DNA from: Planctomyces sp.
GTDB lineage: Bacteria > Planctomycetota > Planctomycetia > Planctomycetales > Planctomycetaceae
Reading direction: 5' to 3'
Length of the DNA: 64,000 bases
NCBI GenBank assembly: GCA_019636235.1
Contig: JAHBXW010000001.1
Span: 620,001-684,000 of the forward strand
The notes under the pieces were generated by a model, which was given only the letters and a program-made list of their open reading frames with translations, searched no databases and had not been told where the DNA came from. Positions 8,756-18,382 of the stretch are shown here, piece by piece. The number at the start of each line of letters is the position of its first letter. Within the stretch, counting starts at the first letter, position 1. A program made the translations under genes and the position numbers.

Positions 8756-11743
8756 ATGCTGTGGGAAGTCGAAATCCGTCCTCGAACCGGCGAGACGGAC
8801 CGCGAGGGGGAGCGGGTGCTGGCAGAGGCCCGCGCGTTGGGCATCGACACGCTCGAACGCGTCGAATCGGCGCGGTCCTTCCTGATCGAAGGGGAAGTCG
8901 ACGAGCAGCGTGTGGCGCAGGCGCTCGAACCGCTCCTCGCGGACAGCGTCGTCGAGACGACCACGATTCGTGCCCTGCCCGCGTCCGACGGCCTTCCCCG
9001 GGGCGAAGCCCCCGTCCTGTTGAACGTGCTCTTCAAACCGGGAGTCACCGACAACGTCGGCCATACGGCCCGGCTCGCCATCCGCGACCTCGGCGTCGAC
9101 GTCTCCGCCGTCTCGACCTGCCGCAAATACTACCTGGCCGGCCCCTGCACCGAGGAGCAACTCTCCCGGCTGGCCGCCCGCGTGTTGGCGAATGACGCCA
9201 TCGAACACATCCTTCGTGGCCCGCTCGCGCTCAACAGCCTGGCGATCGGCTCGCACTACCAGTTCGCACGGCAGGAAATCCCCATTCGCGACATGGGGGA
9301 TGAGACGCTCCAGACGCTGAGCCGCGAAGGGCAATTGTACCTCAGCCTCGCGGAGATGCGGACGATTCAGGCGCACTTTCAGTCGCTGGGCCGCGATCCC
9401 AGCGATATCGAGCTGGAGACGATCGCCCAGACCTGGAGCGAGCATTGCTCGCACAAGACGCTGCGGGGCCGCATCGCCTACAAGGACGCCGACGGAGAGC
9501 AGCGATTTGAGAATTTGCTGAAAGAGACCGTCTTCGCCGCGACTGACGCGCTGCGGAAGGAGTTCGGCCCGGACGACTGGTGCGTCAGCGTGTTCCGCGA
9601 CAACGCGGGCGTGGTCAAATTCAATGAGGAGTTCGACGTCTGCTTCAAGGTGGAGACGCACAACCACCCCTCGGCGATCGAACCCTACGGCGGCGCCAAC
9701 ACCGGTCTGGGCGGCGTGATCCGCGATCCGCTGGGAACCGGAATGGGCGCGCGGCCCGTCTGCAATACGGACGTGTTCTGCTTCGCGCCCCCGGATGTGC
9801 CGCACGCGGCCCTGCCGCCGGGCGTTTTGCATCCGCGGACTGTCATTCGCGGCGTCGTGGCCGGCGTGCGCGATTACGGCAATCGGATGGGCATCCCGAC
9901 GGTCAACGGCGCGGTGTTTTTTGATGACCGTTACCTGGGCAACCCGCTGGTGTACTGCGGCAACGTGGCGATGCTGCCGGTGGGCAAGTCGGAAAAAGAA
10001 GTCCATCCCGGCGACCTGATCGTGGCGGTCGGCGGACGGACTGGCCGGGACGGCATTCACGGCGCGACGTTTTCGAGCGCCGAACTGACGCACGAGAGCG
10101 AGACCCTGTCCGGCGGCGCGGTGCAGATCGGCAACGCCGTCGTCGAAAAGATGCTGATGGACGTGGTGCTCGTCGCCCGGGACCGCGGGCTGTTCAACGC
10201 GATCACCGACTGCGGCGCGGGGGGCTTCTCGAGCGCCGTGGGCGAAATGGGGGAGCAGACGGGCGCCGAGGTTTGGTTGGAGAAGGCGCCGCTGAAGTAC
10301 TCCGGACTGTCGTATACGGAAATCTGGATTTCCGAGGCCCAGGAGCGGATGGTGCTCGCGGTGGGGCCCGAGCAATGGGAGGATTTCCAGGCTCTGTGCG
10401 CGTCGGAAGGGGTCGAGGCGACGGTGATCGGCAAGTTCCGGGACGACGGACGTCTGCTGCTGAAATACGACGGCAACGTCGTCGGCGACCTGTCGATGGA
10501 GTTCCTCCATGAAGGCCGGCCGCCAGTCGTCCGCGAGGCGGTCTATCTCGGTCCTCAGACCGGTCGCAAGTTTCGACTCCCCCGCCCGAAGCGGACGCTC
10601 CCCGATGCGGGTTCAGCCGCTGCCAACAGCTGCCTGCTGGCCATCCTCGGCTCGCTGAACGTCTGCTCGCGAGAATGGATTATCCGCCAGTACGACCACG
10701 AAGTGCAGTCGGGCAGCGTCGTCAAACCGCTGATCGGGCGCCGGCAGGATGGCCCGTCCGACGCCGCCGTCGTCCGCCCCTCCCTGCGGTCCAGCCGCGG
10801 ACTCGTGATTTCCAACGGCATGAATCCGCGCTACGGCGATCTGGATCCCTATTGGATGGCCGCATCGGCGATCGATGAAGCGGTCCGGAATTGTGTGGCC
10901 GTCGGCGCCGATCCGGCCCGCATCGCGATCCTCGACAACTTCTGCTGGGGCAACACCGAGCGTCCGGAAACGTTGGGCACGCTGGTTCGTGCGGCCCTCG
11001 CCTGCCGGGACGTGGCCATCGCCTACCGGACCCCGTTCATCAGCGGCAAGGACTCGCTGAACAACGAGTTCACGTTCGCCGGCCCGGAAGGCTCGCAGAC
11101 GATCACGATTCCCTCATCGCTGCTGATCAGCGCGCTGGGTCAAATCGAGGACGTGGAACGCGCCGTCACGATGGACATCAAGGACGTTGGAAACCGGCTG
11201 CTGCTCGTCGGCGTGACAGCCGCTGAGCTGGGGGGCAGCCACCTGGATCTGGTGCTCGACGAGGCCGGCGCCCCGCGACCGGCATCGATCGACTCGGCCG
11301 CCTGGTCCAGCGTTCCACGAGTTGACGCATCGGCGGCCCCGCGAGTGTTTCACGGCCTGCATGCCGCGCTGCGGGCGGGCCGGGCTCGCGCCTGCCATGA
11401 CCTCAGCGAGGGTGGACTGGCGGTCACAATCGCGGAAATGGCGTTCGCTGGCGAGCGGGGCGCGGAGGTTCAGTTGCAGGCGGCGGCGGATGCGGCCGGG
11501 CTGGATGATCTGACGTTCCTGTTCTCCGAAAGCAACACCCGCTTCGTGCTCGAAGCGAAGCCAAACGACGTCGCCGCGATTCAGGCGGCGTTCCGCTCCG
11601 CGGGCGCGCCGGAACCGATCGACATCGGCCGAGTCACGTCGGGCGACCGAGTGACCATCGCCGGCCGCAACGGCGAATCGCTTGTCGATTGCCCGATCGC
11701 CGATCTGCGGGCCGCCTGGAAGTCGCCGCTCGCCTGGAACTGA
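8756..11743 (+). CDS. purL: Phosphoribosylformylglycinamidine synthase with two fused PurS-like domains
   Basis: 995 aa. Residues ~1-80 ([19 protein letters not shown]...) and ~95-170 ([22 protein letters not shown]) are two PurS-like units. The rest is Pur[54 protein letters not shown], and [12 protein letters not shown]. There is no C-terminal glutaminase domain, so ammonia should come from a separate PurQ, which is not in this window. In Bacillus-type systems PurS, PurL and PurQ are three proteins; here PurS appears built in. The ATG at 8756 follows AGGGAGAG and precedes the first PurS-like strand; the frame is open far upstream but without similarity. The SRAP gene starts 26 bp downstream. 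Confidence 0.93.
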   Translation: MLWEVEIRPRTGETDREGERVLAEARALGIDTLERVESARSFLIEGEVDEQRVAQALEPLLADSVVETTTIRALPASDGLPRGEAPVLLNVLFKPGVTDNVGHTARLAIRDLGVDVSAVSTCRKYYLAGPCTEEQLSRLAARVLANDAIEHILRGPLALNSLAIGSHYQFARQEIPIRDMGDETLQTLSREGQLYLSLAEMRTIQAHFQSLGRDPSDIELETIAQTWSEHCSHKTLRGRIAYKDADGEQRFENLLKETVFAATDALRKEFGPDDWCVSVFRDNAGVVKFNEEFDVCFKVETHNHPSAIEPYGGANTGLGGVIRDPLGTGMGARPVCNTDVFCFAPPDVPHAALPPGVLHPRTVIRGVVAGVRDYGNRMGIPTVNGAVFFDDRYLGNPLVYCGNVAMLPVGKSEKEVHPGDLIVAVGGRTGRDGIHGATFSSAELTHESETLSGGAVQIGNAVVEKMLMDVVLVARDRGLFNAITDCGAGGFSSAVGEMGEQTGAEVWLEKAPLKYSGLSYTEIWISEAQERMVLAVGPEQWEDFQALCASEGVEATVIGKFRDDGRLLLKYDGNVVGDLSMEFLHEGRPPVVREAVYLGPQTGRKFRLPRPKRTLPDAGSAAANSCLLAILGSLNVCSREWIIRQYDHEVQSGSVVKPLIGRRQDGPSDAAVVRPSLRSSRGLVISNGMNPRYGDLDPYWMAASAIDEAVRNCVAVGADPARIAILDNFCWGNTERPETLGTLVRAALACRDVAIAYRTPFISGKDSLNNEFTFAGPEGSQTITIPSSLLISALGQIEDVERAVTMDIKDVGNRLLLVGVTAAELGGSHLDLVLDEAGAPRPASIDSAAWSSVPRVDASAAPRVFHGLHAALRAGRARACHDLSEGGLAVTIAEMAFAGERGAEVQLQAAADAAGLDDLTFLFSESNTRFVLEAKPNDVAAIQAAFRSAGAPEPIDIGRVTSGDRVTIAGRNGESLVDCPIADLRAAWKSPLAWN

Positions 11744-11769
11744 AATCCCGCCCCGCCGAAGGCCGCGCC

Positions 11770-12453
11770 ATGTGCGGACGATACACGCTCCGAACGACGC
11801 CGCAGGAACTTGTCGAAGTGTTCTCGCTGTTCCGCGAGCCCGATGAGCTGCGTCCCCGGTACAACATCGCCCCCACGCAGACCGTGCTGACCGTTCGCCA
11901 CCAGAACTCGCACCGCGTCCCCGCCCCGGCCCGTTGGGGACTGATTCCCTCCTGGTCCAAAGACCCCAAAGCGGCGGCGCGGATGATCAACGCCCGCGCG
12001 GAAACCGTCGCCGAGAAGCCCGCCTTCCGATCGGCCTTCAAGGCCCGACGCTGCCTGATCCCCAGCGATGGGTTCTACGAATGGAAATCGATCGACGACC
12101 GCAAACAGCCGTACCACATCCGGCCGGCCGACCAGCCGCTGTTCGCCTTCGCCGGCTTGTGGGAAACCTGGAAGCCGCCCGAGGGCGCCGAACCGGTCGA
12201 AACCTGCACGATCCTCACGACGGAAGCCGACGCCCGGATGCGGGGCCTGCACGACCGGATGCCCGTGATCCTGCCGCCGGAAACCTGGGGCGCGTGGCTC
12301 GATCCGGATCTCCGCGAACCGGGCGCGCTGGTGTCGCTGCTGAACTCCGCGTCGGACATGCCGTACGAACTGACGCCCGTGAATCCGGCCGTCAACAACG
12401 CTCGGTTCGACAATCCCGCATGCGTCGAACCTGTCGAGTCTTCCGCAGAGTGA
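11770..12453 (+). CDS. SRAP domain protein (YedK/HMCES type)
   Basis: SOS-response-associated peptidase family; characterised members crosslink covalently through Cys2 to abasic sites in single-stranded DNA. Here the ATG at 11770 makes the protein begin MCGRYTL, placing the cysteine at position 2 as the mechanism needs. Further motifs: PRYNIAPTQ, RWGLIPSW, INARAET, FRSAFKARRCLIPSDGFYEWK, and a late HDRMPVIL with the conserved His. At 227 aa it has the usual length. It lies 26 bp after purL and is probably co-transcribed, but the two functions are not obviously linked. Confidence 0.93.
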   Translation: MCGRYTLRTTPQELVEVFSLFREPDELRPRYNIAPTQTVLTVRHQNSHRVPAPARWGLIPSWSKDPKAAARMINARAETVAEKPAFRSAFKARRCLIPSDGFYEWKSIDDRKQPYHIRPADQPLFAFAGLWETWKPPEGAEPVETCTILTTEADARMRGLHDRMPVILPPETWGAWLDPDLREPGALVSLLNSASDMPYELTPVNPAVNNARFDNPACVEPVESSAE

Positions 12454-12516
12454 CGGCGCCTTTTCTTGTTGAACGTGGCGCTCCGGCGATGCCGCCGCAT
12501 CCGGAACGCCGCCTCG

Positions 12517-13251
12517 TCAATCCGTCGAATTCGGGATCTCGATCCCGCCGATCTGAGCCAGCGCGTTCTGAGCCGCACGCTGCTCCGCTTCCTTCTTGCT
12601 CGGCCCCCACGCCGGCGAGAACAGCCGCGCCCCGACCCGCGCGCTGACCTTGAAGCATTTCAAATGGTCCGGGCCCTTCTCATCCAGAACCGTGTACACG
12701 GGCGTCTCCCCAAACTCCCGCTGCGACTGCTGCTGCAGCAGGCTCTTGAAGTTGACGCCGTTCGGCGAGCCGGCGACGGCGCCGATCTCATCCGGGACGC
12801 AGCGCAGGACGAAGGCCCGTGCGGCGTCGAACCCGCCATCCAGGTAGATCCCGCCAATCAGCGCCTCGAACACCGCCGCCGACACCGACCCCGGGATCCG
12901 CCCATGCGCCGAAATCCCCTTCCCCAGCAGCAGATAATCATCGAGGCCCAGCTTGCGGCTCATCCGCGCGCAGGTGGACCGGCTGACCACCTCCGACTTG
13001 ATCCGCGTCAACTCCCCTTCCGGGGCGTCGGGATAGCGGTCGTACAGCGCCTCGCAGACGACGACCCCCAGCACCGCATCTCCGAGAAACTCCAGCCGCT
13101 CGTTCGATTCCAGCCGCGTCCGCGACGCCGAAGCATGCGTCAGGCACCGCCGCAGGAGCGCCAAGTCGCTGAAACGGTAACCCAGCGTGGACTGGCAGGA
13201 GTCCAGCACGTCGTCCGTGAGCGATAGCACCGCGGTGAATCGATCCTGCAT
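12517..13251 (-). CDS. rnc: Ribonuclease III
   Basis: Double-strand RNA endonuclease of rRNA and mRNA processing. The nuclease domain carries NERLEFLGDAVLG (residues 50-62, with E54 and D58), then FEALIGGIYLDGG with catalytic Glu129. The C-terminal dsRNA-binding domain has NFKSLLQQQSQREFG and GPSKKEAEQRAAQNAL. At 244 aa it is typical. The usual Asp three residues before the catalytic Glu is Ala126 here (SAAVFEA). The ATG at 13251 is chosen as the nearest start before the conserved domain; the frame stays open upstream with no similarity. It is divergent from the epimerase gene and converges on the SRAP gene. Confidence 0.92.
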   Translation of the reverse strand: MQDRFTAVLSLTDDVLDSCQSTLGYRFSDLALLRRCLTHASASRTRLESNERLEFLGDAVLGVVVCEALYDRYPDAPEGELTRIKSEVVSRSTCARMSRKLGLDDYLLLGKGISAHGRIPGSVSAAVFEALIGGIYLDGGFDAARAFVLRCVPDEIGAVAGSPNGVNFKSLLQQQSQREFGETPVYTVLDEKGPDHLKCFKVSARVGARLFSPAWGPSKKEAEQRAAQNALAQIGGIEIPNSTD

Positions 13252-13460
13252 AAACCGGTGCGCCGGAAAAACCTCGGTCAGAACAGACGACTCGACGCCC
13301 GTGCATCGGAGTGTGTGCTGCGGGCACGGCCCATTCAAGCCTGAACGCCGTCTCCCATGCGGTCGATGCGTCCCGTACACTGCCTCGGGCCGGTCCGGAG
13401 ACCGGCGGCGGGCGGGACGACAGACACGCGATTTGACAGCAACGTTCGGCGGGAGCAGTC

Positions 13461-14468
13461 GTGGCAAGGATTCTGGTCACCGGCACAGCCGGGTTCATCG
13501 GGTTTCACCTCACGCGGCGGCTGCTGGCCCGCGGCGATGTCGTCGTCGGCGTGGACAACGTCAACGACTACTACTCGGTCCAGCTCAAAGAGGACCGGCT
13601 CGCGCAGCTCGTCGGCCAGCCCGGATTCACGTTCGTCCGCGCGGACCTCGCCAGCGAAGCCCAGTTGCGGCCGGCCTTCGCCGGCGGGTTCGACACCGTC
13701 GTCAACCTCGCCGCCCAGGCGGGCGTGCGCTACTCGCTGACCAATCCTCAGGCCTACGTCACCAGCAACCTCGTGGGCTTCACGAATATTCTGGAAGGCT
13801 GCCGCCACACGGGCGTCAAGCACCTGGTGTACGCGTCGTCGAGTTCCGTGTACGGCGCCAATACGCACATGCCCTTCTCGGTGCATGACAACGTCGACCA
13901 TCCGCTCAGCCTGTACGCCGCCAGCAAGAAGGCCAACGAGCTGATGGCGCACACCTACAGCCACCTGTACGGCCTGCCGACGACGGGGCTGCGGTTCTTC
14001 ACCGTCTATGGCCCCTGGGGCCGTCCCGACATGGCCCTGTTCATTTTTACGAAGGCGATCCTGGAAGGCCGGCCGATCGACGTCTTCAACGAAGGCCGGA
14101 TGCGCCGCGACTTCACTTACGTCGATGACATCGTCGAGGGGCTCGTGCGGGTCATCGACCATCCCGCGACCCCCAACGTCGCCTGGTCCGGCGACAAGCC
14201 CGATCCCGGCACCAGCCGCGCCCCCTACCGCGTCTACAACATCGGCAACAACCAGCCCGTCGAGCTGATGCACCTCATCAGCACGCTCGAAGCCTGCCTG
14301 GGACAGACGGCCAAGAAGAATCTGCTGCCCATGCAGCCGGGCGACGTCCCCGCCACGTTTGCGGACGTCGACGACCTGATCCGGGACGTGGGATTCAAAC
14401 CGGCGACGCCGATCGAAACCGGAGTCGCCCGCTTCGTCGAGTGGTATCGCAGCTATCACAGGGTCTGA
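13461..14468 (+). CDS. NAD-dependent UDP-glucuronate 4-epimerase-like SDR
   Basis: Extended short-chain dehydrogenase, 335 aa, starting at GTG with a GGGAG Shine-Dalgarno just upstream. The N-terminal Rossmann motif is [11 protein letters not shown]. It then shows [24 protein letters not shown], the Ser-rich YASSSSVYG, and the Tyr152-x3-Lys156 catalytic pair in YAASKKANE. The segments [19 protein letters not shown] and [13 protein letters not shown] are characteristic of UDP-glucuronate 4-epimerases (CapI/WbnF group), which make UDP-galacturonate for surface polysaccharides. The related UDP-glucose epimerases are less similar by these motifs. It stands alone: rnc diverges and the next gene converges. 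Confidence 0.85.
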   Translation: MARILVTGTAGFIGFHLTRRLLARGDVVVGVDNVNDYYSVQLKEDRLAQLVGQPGFTFVRADLASEAQLRPAFAGGFDTVVNLAAQAGVRYSLTNPQAYVTSNLVGFTNILEGCRHTGVKHLVYASSSSVYGANTHMPFSVHDNVDHPLSLYAASKKANELMAHTYSHLYGLPTTGLRFFTVYGPWGRPDMALFIFTKAILEGRPIDVFNEGRMRRDFTYVDDIVEGLVRVIDHPATPNVAWSGDKPDPGTSRAPYRVYNIGNNQPVELMHLISTLEACLGQTAKKNLLPMQPGDVPATFADVDDLIRDVGFKPATPIETGVARFVEWYRSYHRV

Positions 14469-14483
14469 CGGCCCCACGCGAAG

Positions 14484-15086
14484 TCACGGCGACTTGGGCG
14501 TCGTCCGCTGGCGGCCCGCCACCGCCTGAAGTTCCTGCCGCTGACCCCAGCGATAGAACACGAAGCCGGCCAGCACGCCGGTCGCCGATGCCGAGATCAC
14601 CGAAAACGGGCTCTGCGTGAATGTCGAATTCTCCGCCGCCGCCTGCGTCGTCAGCACCAGACCCACGGCGCTGATCGACAGCCCCAGCGCATCCGACAGG
14701 ATTTCCGCCGGACTGAGGCTCATTTTCGACAGCACCGCCAGCTTTCCGAACACAAGCTGCAACGCGTAACTGACGACCCCCGTCGCCATCATCGCGAAGG
14801 CTGCCCAGTGGAACGCCGGAAAAGCCAGCCGCTCCGCAAGCAGGTAAATCGGTTTGAGGATGCCGGCCTTGACCTCCTCAGCCCGTTCGTCGGCGTCGAC
14901 CTGTCGAGCGATATTGTCGACATGCCGCCGCGCGTCGCTCGCGAATTCATCGACCTCGTTGCGGATCGCCTCGCCGTTCGCCGCCGGGTTCGGAGCCTCC
15001 GAAGGGGGCGGTTCCGATTCCTGCCCCGACGCCCAGGCCGCCAGGAACAGCACGCACAACAGGGCCGGAAAAGCGATTCGCAACAT
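14484..15086 (-). CDS. Secreted/membrane protein of unknown function
   Basis: 200 aa. The ATG at 15086 is preceded by AGGTGAT and gives a clean signal peptide (MLRIAFPALLCVLFLAAWASG). A charged helical stretch (NEVDEFASDARRHVDNIARQVDADE) follows, then about three hydrophobic segments around residues 95-120, 135-155 and 170-190. I do not recognise the family. The acidic helical part resembles a periplasmic coiled coil. It converges on the epimerase gene, with the stops 15 bp apart, and is followed on its upstream side by mqnC. Confidence 0.6.
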   Translation of the reverse strand: MLRIAFPALLCVLFLAAWASGQESEPPPSEAPNPAANGEAIRNEVDEFASDARRHVDNIARQVDADERAEEVKAGILKPIYLLAERLAFPAFHWAAFAMMATGVVSYALQLVFGKLAVLSKMSLSPAEILSDALGLSISAVGLVLTTQAAAENSTFTQSPFSVISASATGVLAGFVFYRWGQRQELQAVAGRQRTTPKSP

Positions 15087-15209
15087 GACATCACCTGCAG
15101 GAGACGACAGCGGCACACCCGCCGGAGGCGGCCTCCGGATCGACCCCGGAGAAAACGTTGAAGCGTGATTCGCGGTTCACGCGGTTTTCTTGAAGCCGGA
15201 ATCGCGATG

Positions 15210-16412
15210 TCAGTTGACGGACGCCGACAGCCGCAACTCCTCCAGCGGAACGAGTTGCTCCGCGGGGCCGCAGGCGCGGGCCGCCGGACGCGGGATGTCG
15301 CCCCGAGGCGTCCGCTCCAGCAGCTCGTAATGCACGTTCCGCTGCCGCGGAATGTAGCCGGCGTCGGCGATGCAGCGGCGAATCTGTTCCAGCGACAGAT
15401 GATGCACCGTCCCCGCCTCCGCGACGACGTTCTCCTCGATCATCAGAGAACCCATGTCGTTCGCGCCGAAGAACAGCGCCAACTGGCCGATCTTCTCCCC
15501 CTGCGTGACCCACGACGACTGAATGTTGCGAATGTTGTCCAGATACAGCCGCGCCACGGCCTGCGTCTTCAGATACTCGAACGCTCCCGCCGGCGGAATC
15601 TTCGACATGTCCACGCCGTCCCGGCGATTGCCGAACCAGGGCGGCTCGTCCGGCGGCTGAAACGTCCAGCAGATGAATGCCGTAAAGCCGCCCGTCTCGT
15701 CCTGCAGCATCCGCAGCCGGTCCAGGTGTTCAATCCGGTCCTGCAGCGTCTCAACGTGTCCGAACATCATCGTGGCGCTCGACACGCCTCCCAGTTCGTG
15801 CCACGCCCGGTTGACGTTCAACCAGTCTTCCGTCAACGCCTTGCCGCGGGTGATCTGCTCCCGCACGCGGTCGACGAGAATCTCTCCGCCGCCTCCGGGC
15901 AGGCTCCCCAGGCCCGCCGCCTTCAACCGCTGCAGCACCGTCCGCAGCGGCAGCTTCGAAACCTTCGTGAAATGGTGCAGCTCCGGCGGACTGAACCCGT
16001 GCACGTTGATCTGCGGGAACCGCGCCTTGATGTCGCTGAGGTAGTCCTCGTACCACTCGATCGGCAGCGTGGGATGCATGCCCCCCTGCAGCAGGATCTG
16101 ATCCCCGCCGAGGTCGATCGTCTCATGAATCTTCTCGAACAGGACCGACTTTTCGAGGACATACGCCTCGCTGTGCTTCAACGGGCGATAGAACGCGCAG
16201 AAGTCGCAGACGGCCGCGCAGACGTTCGTGTAATTGATGTTGCGGTCGATGTTGTACGTTCGCTCGCGCTCCGGATGGAGCCGCTGCGTCACAGCATGGG
16301 CCGCTTCGCCGAGGGCCGCGAGGTCGGCGGACTGCAGGAGCGCCAGGCCGTCGGCGGGCGTGAGTCGCTGGCCTTTGACGGCCTTGTCGAGAATGGGTTG
16401 AATCGAAGTCAT
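15210..16412 (-). CDS. mqnC: Cyclic dehypoxanthinyl futalosine synthase (menaquinone biosynthesis)
   Basis: Radical SAM enzyme of the futalosine route to menaquinone, converting dehypoxanthinyl futalosine to its cyclic form. The cluster-binding motif is C65-x3-C69-x2-C72 in NINYTNVCAAVCDFCAFYR, typical of MqnC and its relatives MqnE and CofG/CofH. Other hallmarks are ILLQGGMHPTLPIEWYEDYL, HGFSPPELHHF, GLGSLPGGGGEIL and QSSWVTQGEKIGQLALFFGANDMGS. The 400-aa length from the ATG at 16412 fits. The frame is open ~440 bp farther upstream but that sequence has no similarity. No other menaquinone genes are nearby. MqnC is preferred over MqnE because of the QGGMHP motif. Confidence 0.9.
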   Translation of the reverse strand: MTSIQPILDKAVKGQRLTPADGLALLQSADLAALGEAAHAVTQRLHPERERTYNIDRNINYTNVCAAVCDFCAFYRPLKHSEAYVLEKSVLFEKIHETIDLGGDQILLQGGMHPTLPIEWYEDYLSDIKARFPQINVHGFSPPELHHFTKVSKLPLRTVLQRLKAAGLGSLPGGGGEILVDRVREQITRGKALTEDWLNVNRAWHELGGVSSATMMFGHVETLQDRIEHLDRLRMLQDETGGFTAFICWTFQPPDEPPWFGNRRDGVDMSKIPPAGAFEYLKTQAVARLYLDNIRNIQSSWVTQGEKIGQLALFFGANDMGSLMIEENVVAEAGTVHHLSLEQIRRCIADAGYIPRQRNVHYELLERTPRGDIPRPAARACGPAEQLVPLEELRLSASVN

Positions 16413-16830
16413 GAGGCAGACGTTATCGGGACGATTTCCGTCGGGGAGTATAGACGCCGGGCGCGGCGACGTCAGCGAACCGCCGCGGGCCGCGTTTCCC
16501 CTTGTCGCGGCGACGTTCCCGGCACAGACGCACGCCCTGGACGAGCGTCGCCGGCTCCGTCGCCGCGTGGGGGACGATTCCGATCGCCGGACCCAACGAG
16601 TTCCACGTCCGCACACTGCTTCCACTGGCTGCGTCCGCCGATTCAACCGGGTGTGGTTCGAGAACCGCAGCCGCGACGGGCGTTTAACGCCACGCTCGGC
16701 GAACCCCGACGGCCGGGGGCGTGTCGTTCCCGCGACCGTCGCCGAGTCGCTCGGATTGAGCCGTCCGTCGCGGGTTTTGTTCCGCTGATGGTCCCCCATG
16801 GAGATGGAATTCTCACGTCGGGAGAGAGGC

Positions 16831-16859
16831 TTGACCCCTTGGCCGACGGCCAATACTGT
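16831..16859 (+). promoter_or_regulatory. Promoter of tRNA-Val
   Basis: TTGACC at 16831-16836 and TACTGT at 16854-16859 are separated by exactly 17 bp and lie 32 bp before the tRNA. A short hairpin, CCCGTCC/GGACGGG with a 5-nt loop (16869-16887), sits in the leader just before the mature tRNA 5' end and may guide processing. The rest of the 479-bp gap from 16413 shows no gene. Confidence 0.7.
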
Positions 16860-16891
16860 TCCGCAAGTCCCGTCCCGTGCGGACGGGTCAG

Positions 16892-16965
16892 GCGCCCGTA
16901 GCTCAGTTGGTTAGAGTGCATGCTTGACATGCATGAGGTCACTGGTTCGAGTCCAGTCGGGCGCA
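16892..16965 (+). tRNA. tRNA-Val (anticodon GAC)
   Basis: A 74-nt cloverleaf. The acceptor stem is GCGCCCG pairing with CGGGCGC, with discriminator A at 16965; the D arm contains GCTCAGTTGGTTAGAGT. The anticodon stem CATGC/GCATG encloses the loop TTGACAT with anticodon GAC, and the T arm is ACTGG-TTCGAGT-CCAGT. The CCA tail is not encoded. The 3' part from base 33 on is duplicated at 30294-30337, marking this gene as the attachment site of the element that follows. The gene is left intact at the left junction. Confidence 0.96.
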
Positions 16966-16967
16966 TT
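16924..16967 (+). repeat. attL (44-bp direct repeat copy 1)
   Basis: It begins at the anticodon loop of tRNA-Val, covers the T arm and acceptor 3' strand, and ends two bases past the tRNA. It is identical to 30294-30337. Integration in the anticodon-loop-to-3'-end half of a tRNA is a known habit of tyrosine integrases. Confidence 0.92.
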
Positions 16968-17033
16968 TGATTCAACGCCAAGCCGATACGCGAGTTGCGT
17001 AACCTTCCGTCGTCCGGAAGTGCGGCCCTTTTG

Positions 17034-17073
17034 CCTGAAAGATCGTGGTAGCGACTACCGCTTTTCAGGGGGG
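17034..17073 (+). promoter_or_regulatory. Nested hairpin overlapping the integrase ribosome-binding site
   Basis: The outer arms are CCTGAAA (17034-17040) and TTTCAGG (17063-17069). The inner arms are GGTAG (17047-17051) and CTACC (17055-17059). The 3' outer arm runs into the integrase Shine-Dalgarno (AGGGGGGAA, 17067-17075), so the folded RNA could hide part of it. A second small inverted repeat, CTTCCG/CGGAAG, lies just before. The DNA could equally be an arm-type integrase or excisionase site. Both are inferences. Confidence 0.45.
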
Positions 17074-17081
17074 AACGCACG

Positions 17082-18275
17082 ATGCCGCGTCGGAAGACTA
17101 TCCCATCTTACCTCCATCACCGCGCCACCGGGCAGGCGCGGGTTCGGATCGACGGCCGGGATTTCTACCTGGGCGCGTACGGTTCGGATGCGTCTCGGCG
17201 CCGGTACGGCGAGCTGATCGCCAAGCACTGCTCTGGCGTCCTGGAGCCGCCTGGCGATCCGCTGAGCCCGTCTGCAGGCGAATCCGGCCCGTCCGTGGCT
17301 GAGATCGTCCTGGCGTTCCTGCGGCACGCTGAGGGGCACTACCGCAAGAATGGGCGGCCGACGTCCCAAGTCCACCTGTTCAAGAACGCGACGGGGCCGC
17401 TCGTGAGGCTGTATGGGCTTTCCCCGGCCGAGGAGTTCGGCCCGGCGGCTCTGCGGGCGGTCCGGCTGTCGATGATCGATGATCGCCGGTGGTGCCGATC
17501 AACGATCAACTCGCATGTCGCCCGGATCCGGCAGGTTTTCAAGTTCGCCGTCGAACACGAACTGATCCCTGCCGAAACGCTGAATCGACTGCGGGCCCTG
17601 GCGCCGCTCCTGGCCGGACGGACGGCGGCGCCGGATCACGCCCCGGTGATGCCCGTCCCGGAAGCGGACGTCAACGCGATCCTGCCCCACGTCAGCCGGC
17701 AGGTCCGCGACATGATCCGCCTGCAGCTTCTCTCCGGCTGCCGGCCGGACGAGATCGTCTCCCTGCGACCGTGCGACGTGAACCGCGAGGGGGAAGTTTG
17801 GGAATACGCCCCCGCCTCGCACAAGACGCAGCATCACGGGCGCCAGCGCCGAATCTACTTCGGCCCTCGCGCCCAGGCGATCCTGGCGCCGTACCTCGAC
17901 GACCGATCGGCTGAAGCGGCGTGCTTCTCGCCGGCGGAAGCGGAAGCGGAACGCCTGGCCCTGAAACGCCAGAAGCGGAAGTCGAAGGTTCAGCCTTCCC
18001 AGGCGGCCCGAACCGTCCGAAAGCGCCAGCGCGCCCCCGCAGCGACGTACACAGTGGCGAGCTATCGCCGCGCGATCCACCGGGCGTGCAAGGCGGCGGG
18101 CGTCGCGCCCTGGGCGCCGAACCGATTGCGGCACAGCCGGGCGACCGACCTGCGGCGCCGGTACGGCATCGAAGCCGCGCAGACCGTCTGCGGTCACTCC
18201 AAGCTGGACACGACACAGGTCTACGCCGAACGCGACCTCGAGCGGGCGCGATCGATCATGGCGGAATGCGGCTGA
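17082..18275 (+). CDS. Tyrosine recombinase (element integrase)
   Basis: 397 aa. Residues ~1-45 look like an arm-binding N-terminus (RVRIDGRDFYLGAYGS). Residues ~70-180 are a SAM-like core-binding domain, and 190-390 the catalytic domain. Catalytic residues: Arg221 (SGCRPDEI), Lys248, Arg350 in NRLRHSR, His372 (CGHSK) and the nucleophile Tyr381 (TTQVYAERD). The His of the usual H-x-x-R is Asn347. A basic insert of about 40 residues (280-320) lies between the Lys and the second Arg. It starts 114 bp from attL with a strong Shine-Dalgarno. It is the obvious candidate for integration into tRNA-Val. Confidence 0.93.
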   Translation: MPRRKTIPSYLHHRATGQARVRIDGRDFYLGAYGSDASRRRYGELIAKHCSGVLEPPGDPLSPSAGESGPSVAEIVLAFLRHAEGHYRKNGRPTSQVHLFKNATGPLVRLYGLSPAEEFGPAALRAVRLSMIDDRRWCRSTINSHVARIRQVFKFAVEHELIPAETLNRLRALAPLLAGRTAAPDHAPVMPVPEADVNAILPHVSRQVRDMIRLQLLSGCRPDEIVSLRPCDVNREGEVWEYAPASHKTQHHGRQRRIYFGPRAQAILAPYLDDRSAEAACFSPAEAEAERLALKRQKRKSKVQPSQAARTVRKRQRAPAATYTVASYRRAIHRACKAAGVAPWAPNRLRHSRATDLRRRYGIEAAQTVCGHSKLDTTQVYAERDLERARSIMAECG

Positions 18276-18382
18276 GCCCGTAGAATTCCTGCACGCGGGG
18301 ATAGGCTGATCCCCGAACGCCGCGCCCCTTGAGCGGCCCTCCCCGCGTGCTTTCTTTCTCAAGGGTCCGCAAGGGGCGGGCG

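Noticed and set aside
15165-16901. 578-aa plus-strand frame opposite mqnC
   Set aside because: Shadow frame; the minus strand encodes a clear radical SAM enzyme.
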